Shown piece by piece: positions 38,660 through 47,326 of a DNA stretch of 64,000 nucleotides. The translations under genes and the position numbers were made by a program. The first letter of the stretch is position 1; each line of letters opens with the position of its first letter. Under the pieces are notes generated by a model. That model made no database searches, was not told the origin of the DNA, and saw nothing but the letters and a program-made list of their open reading frames with translations. The stretch is from Streptomyces microflavus (GTDB lineage: Bacteria > Actinomycetota > Actinomycetes > Streptomycetales > Streptomycetaceae): contig NZ_BMUG01000005.1 of assembly GCF_014650075.1 (NCBI RefSeq), positions 248,001 to 312,000 on the forward strand. The letters run 5' to 3'.

Positions 38660-39451
38660 GTGGACATCCGTGTTGAACAGCTCACCGCTGGATACGCCGG
38701 TCATACCGCCGTGGACGGTGTCGATCTGACGGTCGGGTCCGGACAGGTGGTGGCGATCGTCGGCCCCAACGGCTGCGGCAAGTCGACCCTGCTGCGCTGC
38801 GTGGCCCGCCTCCACCAGCCTCGCTCGGGCAAAGTGTTCGCCGGTGACGCCGACGTCTGGCAGCTGCGCCAGCGGGACGCCGCCCACCGCATCGCCCTGC
38901 TGCCCCAGGCCCCGCAGGCCCCCGAGGCGGTGACCGTCGCCGGACTCGTACGGTACGGACGCCACCCGCACCAGGGGCTGTTCCGCCAGTGGTCGCACGA
39001 GGATGAGGAAGCCGTCACCCGCGCCCTGGAGGCGACCGGCACGACCGGCTTGGCCGACCGCCGCCTCGACCAGCTCTCCGGTGGTCAGCGCCAGCGGTGC
39101 TGGCTCGCCATGGCCCTCGCCCAGGAGACCCCGATCGTCCTGCTCGACGAGCCCACCAGCGCGCTCGACATCGGTCACGCCGTGGAGGTCCTGGACCTGG
39201 TGCGCGAGGTCGCGGCACAGGGCCGGACCATCGTCATGGTCGTCCACGACCTGGCCGGGGCCGCCCGGTACGCCGACACCCTGGTCGCCATGCGCGCCGG
39301 GCGAATTCTCGCCTCCGGGCCGCCCCGCGAGATCGTCGACGCCGACCTGGTCCGGGAGCTCTACGGCATCGAGGCCGAGATCCTCACCGCGACCTCCGAC
39401 GGCGCCCCCGTCGTCGTACCGACCGTGAGCGCGCCCCCGGTCGCCGTCTGA
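38660..39451 (+). CDS. ferric siderophore ABC transporter ATPase (FepC/FhuC type)
   Basis: This cytoplasmic ATPase powers siderophore import with the fused permease at 23311-25668. The 263-residue protein has Walker A GPNGCGKST, signature LSGGQRQR, Walker B IVLLDEPTSALD and the H-loop VVHDL. RYGRHPHQGLF after the Q-loop is typical of iron-siderophore ATPases. GTG 38660 follows GGAAAGG. It is separate from its permease but divergent from its receptor, and ends in a hairpin terminator. Confidence 0.94.
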   Translation: MDIRVEQLTAGYAGHTAVDGVDLTVGSGQVVAIVGPNGCGKSTLLRCVARLHQPRSGKVFAGDADVWQLRQRDAAHRIALLPQAPQAPEAVTVAGLVRYGRHPHQGLFRQWSHEDEEAVTRALEATGTTGLADRRLDQLSGGQRQRCWLAMALAQETPIVLLDEPTSALDIGHAVEVLDLVREVAAQGRTIVMVVHDLAGAARYADTLVAMRAGRILASGPPREIVDADLVRELYGIEAEILTATSDGAPVVVPTVSAPPVAV

Positions 39452-39478
39452 GCCCCACCGGGCGGCACCCCCGAAACG

Positions 39479-39510
39479 CCGATGGGCCCCTCCGTCCAGG
39501 GGCCCATCGG
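39479..39510. terminator. hairpin at the right end of the siderophore locus
   Basis: CCGATGGGCCCCT (39479-39491) and AGGGGCCCATCGG (39498-39510) form a 13-bp stem followed by TCTGTTCGTG. It separates the ATPase gene from the convergent meaB. Confidence 0.85.
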
Positions 39511-39541
39511 TCTGTTCGTGTGCTGCTCGGCATGTGCCGGC

Positions 39542-40546
39542 TCAGGCAGCGCCGCCCGGCTCGTCGCCGCGGAACACGTGCAGGATCTCCTCGGCGGCGA
39601 GCGTCGCCGTCAACGTCCCCTCGCGCACCCGCTGTTCGAGCTCCGGGGCCAGCTTCCGCACCCCCGGATGGCTGCGCAGACTGTCCAGCAGCTCGTCGCG
39701 GACCATCGTCCAGGTCCAGTCCACCTGCTGGTCGCGGCGCTTGGCCGCCAGCCGGCCGGAGGATTCCAGGACCCGACGGTGCTGCTCCAGCCGCTCCCAC
39801 AGCGTGTCGAGCCCGGTCGACTCCCGGGCACTGCACGTGAGCACCGGCGGGGTCCAGGCCGCGTCCACCGGGTGCATCAGCCGCAGTGCACCCGCCAGTT
39901 CGCGCGCCGCCGAGCGGGCGTCGCGCTCGTGCGGTCCGTCGGCCTTGTTCACCGCGATGGCGTCCGCCAGCTCCAGGACACCCTTCTTGATGCCCTGCAA
40001 CTGGTCGCCGGTCCGGGCCAGGGTCAGCAGCAGGAACGTGTCGACCATGTTCGCCACGGCCGTCTCCGACTGCCCGACGCCCACCGTCTCCACGAGCACC
40101 ACGTCGTACCCCGCCGCCTCCATCACCACGATGGACTCCCGGGTCGCCTTCGCCACCCCGCCCAGCGTGCCCGCCGTGGGGGAGGGGCGGACGAACGCGG
40201 CCGGGTCGACGGCGAGGCGTTCCATCCGGGTCTTGTCGCCCAGGATGGAACCGCCCGTACGGCTGGAGGACGGGTCGACGGCGAGCACCGCCACCCGGTG
40301 CCCGAGGCCGGTGAGCATCGTGCCGAGCGCGTCGATGAAGGTGGACTTGCCCACCCCCGGCACCCCGCTGATCCCGATCCGCCGGGCCTTCCCGGCATGC
40401 GGCAGCAGCTGGCTCAGCAACTGCTGTGCCAGCACCCGGTGTTCGGCGCGCGTCGACTCGACGAGCGTGATGGCGCGCGCCACGAACGCCCGCCTGCCGT
40501 CGAGCACTCCCTGCACATAACTGTCGATGTCGATCTTGGCGGCCAT
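39542..40546 (-). CDS. meaB: methylmalonyl-CoA mutase chaperone GTPase
   Basis: This G3E-type GTPase loads and protects the B12 cofactor of methylmalonyl-CoA mutase. The 334-residue protein has a helical N-terminus, P-loop GVPGVGKSTFIDALG, VDPSSSRTGGSILGDKTRM, VETVGVGQSE and NKADGPHE (base specificity). It starts 12 bases after mutB, so mutA-mutB-meaB is one operon. Confidence 0.96.
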   Translation of the reverse strand: MAAKIDIDSYVQGVLDGRRAFVARAITLVESTRAEHRVLAQQLLSQLLPHAGKARRIGISGVPGVGKSTFIDALGTMLTGLGHRVAVLAVDPSSSRTGGSILGDKTRMERLAVDPAAFVRPSPTAGTLGGVAKATRESIVVMEAAGYDVVLVETVGVGQSETAVANMVDTFLLLTLARTGDQLQGIKKGVLELADAIAVNKADGPHERDARSAARELAGALRLMHPVDAAWTPPVLTCSARESTGLDTLWERLEQHRRVLESSGRLAAKRRDQQVDWTWTMVRDELLDSLRSHPGVRKLAPELEQRVREGTLTATLAAEEILHVFRGDEPGGAA

Positions 40547-40558
40547 CCGGTCAGCGGC

Positions 40559-42796
40559 TCACAGCTCGTGGCCGAGCGCGGCGGCGAGCCGCGTCACCAG
40601 ATCGTGGGCCGCGTCCGGGATCACCGTCCCCGGCGGGAAGACCGAGGCCGCGCCCGCCTCGTGCAGAGCCTCGATGTCCTGCGGCGGAATCACCCCGCCC
40701 ACCACGATCATGATGTCCTCGCGCCCCTCGGCGGCCAGCTCCTCGCGCAGCGCCGGCACCAGGGTCAGATGCCCGGCCGCCAGCGAGGAGACGCCCACGA
40801 TGTGCACGTCCGCCTCGACGGCCTGCCGCGCCACCTCGCCCGGCGTCTGGAACAGCGGGCCCACGTCCACGTCGAAGCCCAGGTCGGCGAAGGCCGTGGC
40901 GATCACCTTCTGGCCCCGGTCGTGGCCGTCCTGGCCCATCTTGGCGACCAGGATGCGCGGACGGCGGCCCTCCGCCTCCTCGAACGCGTCGACCAGCGCG
41001 CGGGTGCGGTCCACCGAAGGGGAATCCCCTGCCTCTTTGCGGTACACACCGGAGATCGTACGGATCTGCCCGGCGTGCCGTCCGTACACCTTCTCCAGCG
41101 CGTCCGAGATCTCCCCGACCGTGGCCATCGCCCGCGCCGCGTCGACCGCCAGCGCCAGCAGGTTGCCCTCAAGACCCGGGCCCGGGGCGCGCTCGGCGGC
41201 AGCCGTCAGCGCCCGCAGCGCCTCCTGGCACGCCACCTCGTCGCGCTCCTCGCGCAGCCGCCGCAGCTTCTCGATCTGCTGGGTGCGCACCGAGGAGTTG
41301 TCGACCTTGAGCACGTCGATCTTCTCGTCGGTCTCCACCCGGTACTTGTTCACCCCGATCACCGGCTGCCGCCCGGAGTCGATCCGCGCCTGTGTACGGG
41401 CGGCCGCCTCCTCCACCCGGAGTTTGGGGATGCCCGCGTCGATGGCCTTCGCCATCCCGCCGGCCGCCTCGACCTCCTCGATGTGCTGCCAGGCCCGGTC
41501 CGCCAGATCGCGGGTCAGCTTCTCCACGTACGCGCTGCCGCCCCACGGGTCGATGACCCGGCAGGTCCCGGACTCCTGCTGGAGCAGGAGCTGGGTGTTA
41601 CGGGCGATCCGCGCCGAGAAGTCGGTGGGCAGGGCCAGCGCCTCGTCCAGCGCGTTGGTGTGCAGCGACTGGGTGTGCCCCTGCGTCGCGGCCATCGCCT
41701 CCACACACGTACGCGTCACGTTGTTGAACACGTCCTGCGCGGTCAGCGACCAGCCCGAGGTCTGCGAATGGGTGCGCAGGGAAAGGGACTTGGCGTTCTT
41801 CGGGTCGAACTGCTCGACCAGCCGGGCCCAGAGCAGCCGGGCCGCCCGCAACTTGGCGACCTCCATGAAGAAGTTCATGCCGATCGCCCAGAAGAACGAC
41901 AGCCGGGGCGCGAACGCGTCGACGTCCAGGCCCGCTTCACGCCCGGCGCGCAGGTACTCCACCCCGTCGGCCAGCGTGTACGCCAGCTCCAGATCGGCCG
42001 TCGCACCCGCCTCCTGGATGTGATAGCCGGAGATCGAGATGGAGTTGTAGCGCGGCATCTTCTGCGAGGTGAACGCGAAGATGTCGGAGATGATCCGCAT
42101 CGACGGGGTCGGCGGATAGATGTAGGTGTTGCGGACCATGAACTCCTTCAGAATGTCGTTCTGAATGGTCCCGGCCAGCTTCTCCGGCGGTACGCCCTGC
42201 TCCTCGGCGGCCACGATGTACAGCGCCAGTACCGGGAGTACCGCGCCGTTCATCGTCATCGACACCGACATCCGGTCCAGCGGAATGCCGTCGAACAGCT
42301 GACGCATGTCGTAGATCGAGTCGATCGCCACCCCGGCCATACCGACATCGCCGGTCACCCGCGGGTGGTCGCTGTCGTACCCCCGGTGGGTCGGCAGGTC
42401 GAAGGCGACGGAGAGACCCTTCTGCCCGGCCGCGAGGTTGCGCCGGTAGAAGGCGTTGGACTCCTCGGCCGTGGAGAACCCGGCGTACTGACGGATCGTC
42501 CAGGGCTGGTTGACGTACATCGTCGGGTAGGGCCCGCGCAGGTACGGGGCGATGCCCGGGTAACTGTGCAGCGCGTCCAGACCCTCCAGGTCCTCGCCGG
42601 TGTAGAGCGGCTTGACCGCGATGCCCTCGGGGGTCTCCCAGAGCGGGGCCTCGGTCCCGTCGGCCGCCTTGGCCACGGCCGCCTGCCACTCCTCGGCGGA
42701 ACCGGCCGGGGGAGCGGGGGACTCCAGCGCGACCTCGGAGAAGTCGGGAACGGAGGATTTCCCGGTGGATTTCTGTTCCGTGGGCGATGTCTGCAT
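40559..42796 (-). CDS. mutB: methylmalonyl-CoA mutase large (catalytic) subunit
   Basis: This enzyme interconverts succinyl-CoA and methylmalonyl-CoA with adenosylcobalamin, linking central metabolism to propionate units. The 745-residue protein has the substrate barrel (AFDLPTHRGYDSDHPRV, PTPSMRIISDIF, RTHSQTSGWSL, RVIDPWGGSAYVE) and a C-terminal B12-binding domain with the cobalt-ligating motif AKMGQDGHDRG, GFDVDVGPLFQ and VVVGGVIPPQD. ATG 42796 shares one base with the mutA stop (TGATG) and has GGGAG upstream. The large upstream frame overlapping mutA is not used. No cobalamin riboswitch is seen before the operon. Confidence 0.97.
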   Translation of the reverse strand: MQTSPTEQKSTGKSSVPDFSEVALESPAPPAGSAEEWQAAVAKAADGTEAPLWETPEGIAVKPLYTGEDLEGLDALHSYPGIAPYLRGPYPTMYVNQPWTIRQYAGFSTAEESNAFYRRNLAAGQKGLSVAFDLPTHRGYDSDHPRVTGDVGMAGVAIDSIYDMRQLFDGIPLDRMSVSMTMNGAVLPVLALYIVAAEEQGVPPEKLAGTIQNDILKEFMVRNTYIYPPTPSMRIISDIFAFTSQKMPRYNSISISGYHIQEAGATADLELAYTLADGVEYLRAGREAGLDVDAFAPRLSFFWAIGMNFFMEVAKLRAARLLWARLVEQFDPKNAKSLSLRTHSQTSGWSLTAQDVFNNVTRTCVEAMAATQGHTQSLHTNALDEALALPTDFSARIARNTQLLLQQESGTCRVIDPWGGSAYVEKLTRDLADRAWQHIEEVEAAGGMAKAIDAGIPKLRVEEAAARTQARIDSGRQPVIGVNKYRVETDEKIDVLKVDNSSVRTQQIEKLRRLREERDEVACQEALRALTAAAERAPGPGLEGNLLALAVDAARAMATVGEISDALEKVYGRHAGQIRTISGVYRKEAGDSPSVDRTRALVDAFEEAEGRRPRILVAKMGQDGHDRGQKVIATAFADLGFDVDVGPLFQTPGEVARQAVEADVHIVGVSSLAAGHLTLVPALREELAAEGREDIMIVVGGVIPPQDIEALHEAGAASVFPPGTVIPDAAHDLVTRLAAALGHEL

Positions 42797-44658
42797 CACG
42801 CCACTCCCATGCGGTCGAGTACGGAGGTGAGAACGGCGACCGTGTCGCAGCCGGCGAAGACGTAGGAGTCGACACCGGCGTACTCGCCGGGGCGTCCGGC
42901 CAGGAACACCTGGGCCGCGCCCGCCGACTTCAGCGCCCCGGCCACCTCGTCCGCCTGCTCGGCGTACAGGGCGTCCGACGAACAGATACAGGCGACGTCC
43001 GCACCGGATGCGGTCAGGGCCTCGCCCGCAGTCGACGTGTCCACCGACACCGGCTGGTGCACTGCCTCGATCCCGCCCGCCCCGAAGAGGTTGACGGCGA
43101 ACGAGACCCGCGCGGTGTGCGCGGCGGCCGGTCCCAGCGCGGCGATGAACACCTTGGGCCGCTCGCCGGTCGCCGCGAGGTGTGCGTCCGACCGGGCGCG
43201 CAGCGCCTCGAACGCCTCGTCGCGCCGGACCCGGGGCAGCCCGCCCGGAGCACCGGCGTACGGATCGGGCGAAGGCTCGCGCTCCACCGGCCGTTCGGAC
43301 GGCATCGGGAACTCGCTGACCCCGGTGATGGGCTCCTTGCGGCGGGCCAGCTTCGCGCTGCGCGCCGCCCAGGTGGCGGCGAGCCGCTCCGCGACCATCC
43401 CCGAGCGCAGGGCCGCGGGCAGTCCGCCCGCCCGCTCGGTCTCCTGGAAGAACGCCCAAGCGGCCGCCGCGAGTTCGTCGGTGAGCCGCTCCACGTACCA
43501 GGAGCCGCCCGCCGGGTCGATGACCCGGGCCAGATGCGACTCCTCCATCAGGATCGTGGAGGTGTTACGGGCGATGCGCCGGGCGAACGCGTCGGGCAGC
43601 CCCAGCGCGTGATCGAACGGCAGAACCGTGACGGAGTCGGCGCCGCCGACCCCCGCGCCCAGCGTGGCCAGCGTGGTCCGCAGCATGTTCACCCACGGGT
43701 CGCGGCGCGTCATCATCACCGGTGAGGTCACGGCGTGCTGGCGCTGGCCGCCCGCCCCGGGAGCCCCCGCCACCTCGGCGACCCGCGCCCACAGTCGGCG
43801 CGCGGCCCGCAGCTTCGCGATCGTCAGGAACTGGTCGGCGGTGGCCGCGTAACGGAACTCCAGCTGCGCGCAGGCCTCCTCCACACCGAGACCGGCCGCC
43901 GTCAGCGCCCGCAGATAGGCGACGCCGGTCGCCAGGGAGAGCCCCAGCTCCTCGGCGGCCGAACCGCCGGCCTCGTGGTACGGCAGCGCGTCCACGGCGA
44001 TCGCCCGCACCCCCGGGTACTCCGCTCCGCAGACCCGGGCCCAGTGGACGGCGGCGGTGAGGTCCGCCTCGATGCCGGTCCTGGCCTCGTGGCCGAGCGG
44101 GTCGGCGCCCAGCGTGCCCCGGGCCTCGCCCTTGGCGACGCCGCGTTCCTCGTACAGCCGCAGCAGCTCGGTGGCGGCGGCGTCCAGGTCGGCCGGGGCG
44201 TCGAGGACGAGGGGCGCCAGGTCGAGGTAGACGCCGTCCAGCGCACGGGCGAGCGAGCCCACGGGGATGCCCGCCGGGCCGCCCACGGCGAGCCAGAGCG
44301 AGGTGACCCCGTTCTCCAGGTCGCCGAGGACCGCCTCGTTGAGCCGGACGGGGTCGCTCAGGGCATGGCGCTGGCGCACGTCCCAGCCGCCCGCCGCGTT
44401 CCCCTCGGCCCTGCTGCCCCGGGTGAAGGGCGCGAAGCCGGGGAAACCGGTGTCCGGCGAGGTGTCGTGTGCGGTGTAGAGGGGCCGGGTGGTGAGCCCG
44501 TCCTCCAATGTGGTGGACAGCGCTTCCTCGGCGGCCGAGCCCGAGACTTCCTTGCCCGACTTGCGCAGAACGCCTTCGACGAGGCTCTGCCACTGGTCAT
44601 GGGAGGGGTCGGGGAACACGGCGGCCGGAGAGAGCCCGTCAGCAGGCTGGACCGTCAT
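42796..44658 (-). CDS. mutA: methylmalonyl-CoA mutase small subunit
   Basis: This is the non-catalytic partner of MutB in the alpha-beta mutase. The 620-residue protein is homologous to the barrel of MutB (VLPFDHALGLPDAFARRIARNTSTILMEESHLARVIDPAGGSWYVE) and has a degenerate C-terminal B12-type domain without DxHxxG, as expected for this subunit. ATG 44658 begins the operon. The 290 bases upstream, between it and the divergent gene at 44950, show no other gene but include an unusually AT-rich patch near 44840-44880 that may hold promoters. Confidence 0.95.
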   Translation of the reverse strand: MTVQPADGLSPAAVFPDPSHDQWQSLVEGVLRKSGKEVSGSAAEEALSTTLEDGLTTRPLYTAHDTSPDTGFPGFAPFTRGSRAEGNAAGGWDVRQRHALSDPVRLNEAVLGDLENGVTSLWLAVGGPAGIPVGSLARALDGVYLDLAPLVLDAPADLDAAATELLRLYEERGVAKGEARGTLGADPLGHEARTGIEADLTAAVHWARVCGAEYPGVRAIAVDALPYHEAGGSAAEELGLSLATGVAYLRALTAAGLGVEEACAQLEFRYAATADQFLTIAKLRAARRLWARVAEVAGAPGAGGQRQHAVTSPVMMTRRDPWVNMLRTTLATLGAGVGGADSVTVLPFDHALGLPDAFARRIARNTSTILMEESHLARVIDPAGGSWYVERLTDELAAAAWAFFQETERAGGLPAALRSGMVAERLAATWAARSAKLARRKEPITGVSEFPMPSERPVEREPSPDPYAGAPGGLPRVRRDEAFEALRARSDAHLAATGERPKVFIAALGPAAAHTARVSFAVNLFGAGGIEAVHQPVSVDTSTAGEALTASGADVACICSSDALYAEQADEVAGALKSAGAAQVFLAGRPGEYAGVDSYVFAGCDTVAVLTSVLDRMGVA

Positions 44659-44949
44659 GCTCAGATGCTAGGCCAGCACGGGGAATGCGCAGCAGGGGCA
44701 CGTGCTGTGACCTTGCCCTCTCCGGTGTGCACTTGATCCTTTACTTACCGTGGCGTTACCGGCCCGACGTCTGCGCGCAATCGAGGACCGGATCGAGCCG
44801 GGCGCAACACGGCCATGGCCGACAACGGGGTGAATTCGGAGGTTGATGCATATTATGTGCGCAGTTTTCCGATTTCTTATGCAATCCCTGGAATGCCCGT
44901 ATCCACCCCGGAGCCCTCGCGGCCGCCGGGATGCGGAGAGGACGCGACC

Positions 44950-45483
44950 GTGGCCGTCGGACCTGTGGAACACCTCGTCATCGCCTTTCCCGGCAGCGGC
45001 TTCACCGGGGCCGTCGTGCCCGTCCTCGCCGATGCCGTGACCTCCGGCGCCGTACGCGCCCGCGATCTGGCCTTCGTCCGCCGTGCCGAGGGTGGCGGAC
45101 TGGCCCCGGTGGAGCTGGTCGAGCTGGACCCGGAGGGGGCCGTGCCCGTCGACACGGCGGAGGGCGGGGCGGCCGTGGCACTGGGTGCCGGGGACATCGA
45201 GGTGCTGGAACGGACCGTGCCGCAGGGAGTGACGGTCGCCCTCGTCGTCCGGGAGGACCTGTGGACCTCGCAGCTCGCCCGCACCTTCCGGGAGGCGGGC
45301 GGCACGTTCGTCGGCCATGAGCGCTTCGGTGCGGCGGAGTCTGCCGCGACCGGTGAGGAAGGCGAGGCCGGGGAGGGGGACGACATCATCACCCGGCTGG
45401 AGCGGCTCGCCGAGCTGTGGCGACGGGATGTGCTCACGGACGCCGAGTTCGCGGAGCAGAAGGCGAATCTCCTCGCGGACTGA
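44950..45483 (+). CDS. DUF6325/SHOCT-type protein
   Basis: This protein of about 177 residues belongs to a small actinobacterial family (DUF6325 type) with a short C-terminal SHOCT-like helical hairpin. The N-terminal GPVEHLVIAFPGSGFTGAVVPVLADAV and the middle RDLAFVRRAE.G and GDIEVLERTVPQGVTVALVVRE form the core. ITRLERLAELWRRDVLTDAEFAEQKANLL matches SHOCT in pattern. GTG 44950 is chosen nine bases after GGAGAG; an in-frame ATG at 44893 would add a Pro-rich extension. Function is unknown. A tyrosine phosphatase gene follows after 77 bases. Confidence 0.75.
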   Translation: MAVGPVEHLVIAFPGSGFTGAVVPVLADAVTSGAVRARDLAFVRRAEGGGLAPVELVELDPEGAVPVDTAEGGAAVALGAGDIEVLERTVPQGVTVALVVREDLWTSQLARTFREAGGTFVGHERFGAAESAATGEEGEAGEGDDIITRLERLAELWRRDVLTDAEFAEQKANLLAD

Positions 45484-45560
45484 GTTCCGGCCGATGGGCC
45501 GGCGGGCCGTTGGGCCGGTGGGCCCCCAGGCGTTCTCATCAGGGAAAGAGGCAGTTCATC

Positions 45561-46358
45561 GTGCAGACCGCCCGGACCGTTCCGGCCGCCACCGTTGTCA
45601 ACCTGCGCGACCTGGGCGGCATCGCCCTGGGCCGTGGCCACCGGGTGCGGCAGGGGGTCCTGTTCCGCTCGGGGCAGCTGAGCGAGCTCGACCCGGACCG
45701 CGACCGGGCGGTGGCCGCGCTCGGTATCCGTACGGTCGTCGACCTGCGCACCGCGGACGAACGGCAGTGGGCCCCTGACCGGCTCCCGGACCGGGCCCGG
45801 CTCTTCGTCGCCGACGTCCTCGGCGACCACCCCGGTGTGGCGCCGGCCCGGCTCAAGGCGCTGCTCGCCGATCCGGACGAGGCGGAACGCATGCTGGGCG
45901 GCGGCCGGGCCGAGGAACTGTTCGCCGAGACCTACCGCAAGATGGTGCTCTCGCCCGGCGCCGCGGCCGCATACCGGGCCTTCCTGGAGACCGCCGCCGA
46001 CCCCGGTGCACGGCCGGTGCTCTTCCACTGCACGGCGGGCAAGGACCGTACCGGCTGGGCGGCGGCCGTCCTGCTGATGATCCTGGGGGCGTCGCGGGAG
46101 ACCGTACGGTCGGACTTCCTCGCGGTGAACCCCGCCGTACGGGCCGCCTTCGCCCCGTACGTCCAGAAGTTCCTCGACGGCGGCGGCGATCCGGCGGTCG
46201 CGGCGGCCATCGTGGAGGTCCGCCCCCGCTACCTCGAAGTGGCGCTCGACGCGATGGACGAGCGGTGGGGCGGCCTCGACGGTTACGTACGCACCGGGCT
46301 GCGCATCCCTGAAACCGCGCTGGACCGGCTGCGCGAGGGACTGGTGATCTCCGGCTGA
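45561..46358 (+). CDS. tyrosine-protein phosphatase (PtpB/lipid phosphatase type)
   Basis: This Cys-dependent phosphatase of 265 residues carries the P-loop HCTAGKDRTGW (CX5R, residue ~155), preceded by a NLRDLGGI start and LFRSGQLSEL, the arrangement of the mycobacterial PtpB-like dual-specificity/phosphoinositide family. The following helix AAAVLLMILGASRETVRSDFLAVN is typical. GTG 45561 lies after AAAGAGGC. The target is not known from sequence. Confidence 0.9.
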   Translation: MQTARTVPAATVVNLRDLGGIALGRGHRVRQGVLFRSGQLSELDPDRDRAVAALGIRTVVDLRTADERQWAPDRLPDRARLFVADVLGDHPGVAPARLKALLADPDEAERMLGGGRAEELFAETYRKMVLSPGAAAAYRAFLETAADPGARPVLFHCTAGKDRTGWAAAVLLMILGASRETVRSDFLAVNPAVRAAFAPYVQKFLDGGGDPAVAAAIVEVRPRYLEVALDAMDERWGGLDGYVRTGLRIPETALDRLREGLVISG

Positions 46359-46403
46359 GCCGCCGTGCCGTACGGAACGGGACGGTCCTCCGGTGTGACA
46401 TGG

Positions 46404-46420
46404 ATACCCCTAGGGGGTAT
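46404..46420. promoter_or_regulatory. CsoR-like copper operator
   Basis: ATACCCCTAGGGGGTAT is a near-perfect palindrome (ATACCCC-TAG-GGGGTAT) of the type bound by Streptomyces CsoR. It lies 44 bases before the small membrane protein gene. Confidence 0.75.
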
Positions 46421-46463
46421 GTTGGCGTTGTCGGAAACCACCGTCGTCCGCTGGGGGACAGCC

Positions 46464-46625
46464 ATGAACACCGGACTGAGAATCGCGGCCTTCGCCGCCG
46501 CGGTCGCCGCCGTCTTCGCCATCGCCTTCGGCGTGGGCAGGGTGGCGGGGCCGGACCCGGAGCCCACTCCCGGGCCCGCGACCCATCAGCCCGCCACCCA
46601 CCAGGGGGAGACCCACGGAGGGTGA
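46464..46625 (+). CDS. 53-residue His-tailed membrane protein downstream of CsoR-like box
   Basis: This short protein has one N-terminal hydrophobic helix (LRIAAFAAAVAAVFAIAFGVG) and a short Pro-rich tail ending in three His-containing repeats (THQ, THQ, THGG). It should sit in the membrane with the His tail outside. ATG 46464 follows GGGGGACAGCC. The CsoR-like palindrome upstream suggests copper induction. The His tail may bind copper, which is an inference. It could also be a remnant of a longer copper-related membrane protein. A strong terminator follows at once, so it is expressed alone. Confidence 0.65.
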   Translation: MNTGLRIAAFAAAVAAVFAIAFGVGRVAGPDPEPTPGPATHQPATHQGETHGG

Positions 46626-46650
46626 GCGCCGTGAGCATCCGGGCCGCACA

Positions 46651-46701
46651 CCGCAAGGGCCGGTCCCACCGGTACGTACCCGGTGGGACCGGCCCTTGCG
46701 G
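46651..46701. terminator. 22-bp perfect hairpin between convergent genes
   Basis: Arms at 46651-46672 and 46680-46701 are exact inverse copies (core GCAAGGGCCGGTCCCACC) with loop TACGTAC. It ends the copper-box gene and the convergent gene at 46724. Confidence 0.9.
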
Positions 46702-46723
46702 CTGTGCGTCGTGCGGTCACCGC

Positions 46724-47326
46724 TCAGAGGCGCACGAGGCGTTCCGTCAGATCGCGGTACTGCTGGAGGGCGATCCGCAGATCCTCCGTCCCCGCCTCGG
46801 AGTGTTCGCCGTCGCGGTCGGCACGCAGCAGGCGCGACCGGTCGGCGAGGGCCTTGGTGAGCCCGGCGACGACCTCGTCGAAGGTCGCGTCGGCCTCCTG
46901 CACCGCCTGGCGCGGGCTCTCCACGAAAGCGGCCACCGCCTGGTGGATACGGGCGTCGAACTTCTCCCGCTCCTCCGGGGCGAACAACGGCCGGCCGTTC
47001 GACTTCGCCGGGTCCTTGTCACCGCGGGAGGCCGCCGTGCGACCGGTCTCCCCGCGGTCGGTGGCGCCCGTCGTCCGGCCGGTGTCCCGGTCCCCGTGGG
47101 TACGGGCGGGGTCGGCGTGCGTCTTGTCGGCCGCCGGGACGGACGCGCCGGTGGCGGCGCCGGTCGTCGGCGGCGAGCCGGACGGCTTGGCGGCCGTCGG
47201 CGGTACGGGCGTGCCGAGCGCGTTGCCGGGAGGCGTCACGGGCGGGACGCGCTCGGCCCCGGTCGACGGTGCGGCCCTGTTCGACGTGGAGCCGGTGTTC
47301 CCGGTGCTGTCAGGAGTCTGCGTCAT
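46724..47326 (-). CDS. conserved helical protein, paralogue of upstream gene
   Basis: This is a 200-residue protein of unknown function. Residues ~1-115 are disordered, rich in Thr, Pro, Gly and Asp. The rest is helical (FAPEEREKFDARIHQAVAAFVE) and contains FVESPRQAVQEADATFDEVVAGL, which matches FVESPQQALNEADALLADL in the upstream protein. ATG 47326 overlaps the upstream stop as ATGA, so the pair is co-translated. It has no signal peptide or membrane helix, so it is probably cytoplasmic and may bind its membrane-anchored paralogue. Confidence 0.7.
   Translation of the reverse strand: MTQTPDSTGNTGSTSNRAAPSTGAERVPPVTPPGNALGTPVPPTAAKPSGSPPTTGAATGASVPAADKTHADPARTHGDRDTGRTTGATDRGETGRTAASRGDKDPAKSNGRPLFAPEEREKFDARIHQAVAAFVESPRQAVQEADATFDEVVAGLTKALADRSRLLRADRDGEHSEAGTEDLRIALQQYRDLTERLVRL

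Noticed and set aside
39482..42865. An 1127-codon open frame antisense to meaB-mutB
   Set aside because: It is a shadow of two well-conserved genes, has no motifs, and starts in the terminator of the siderophore locus.
44830..44890. AT-rich patch before the DUF6325-type gene as a possible foreign insert
   Set aside because: It is only about 50 bases, lies in a divergent promoter region and has no repeats or gene, so a promoter is the simpler reading.
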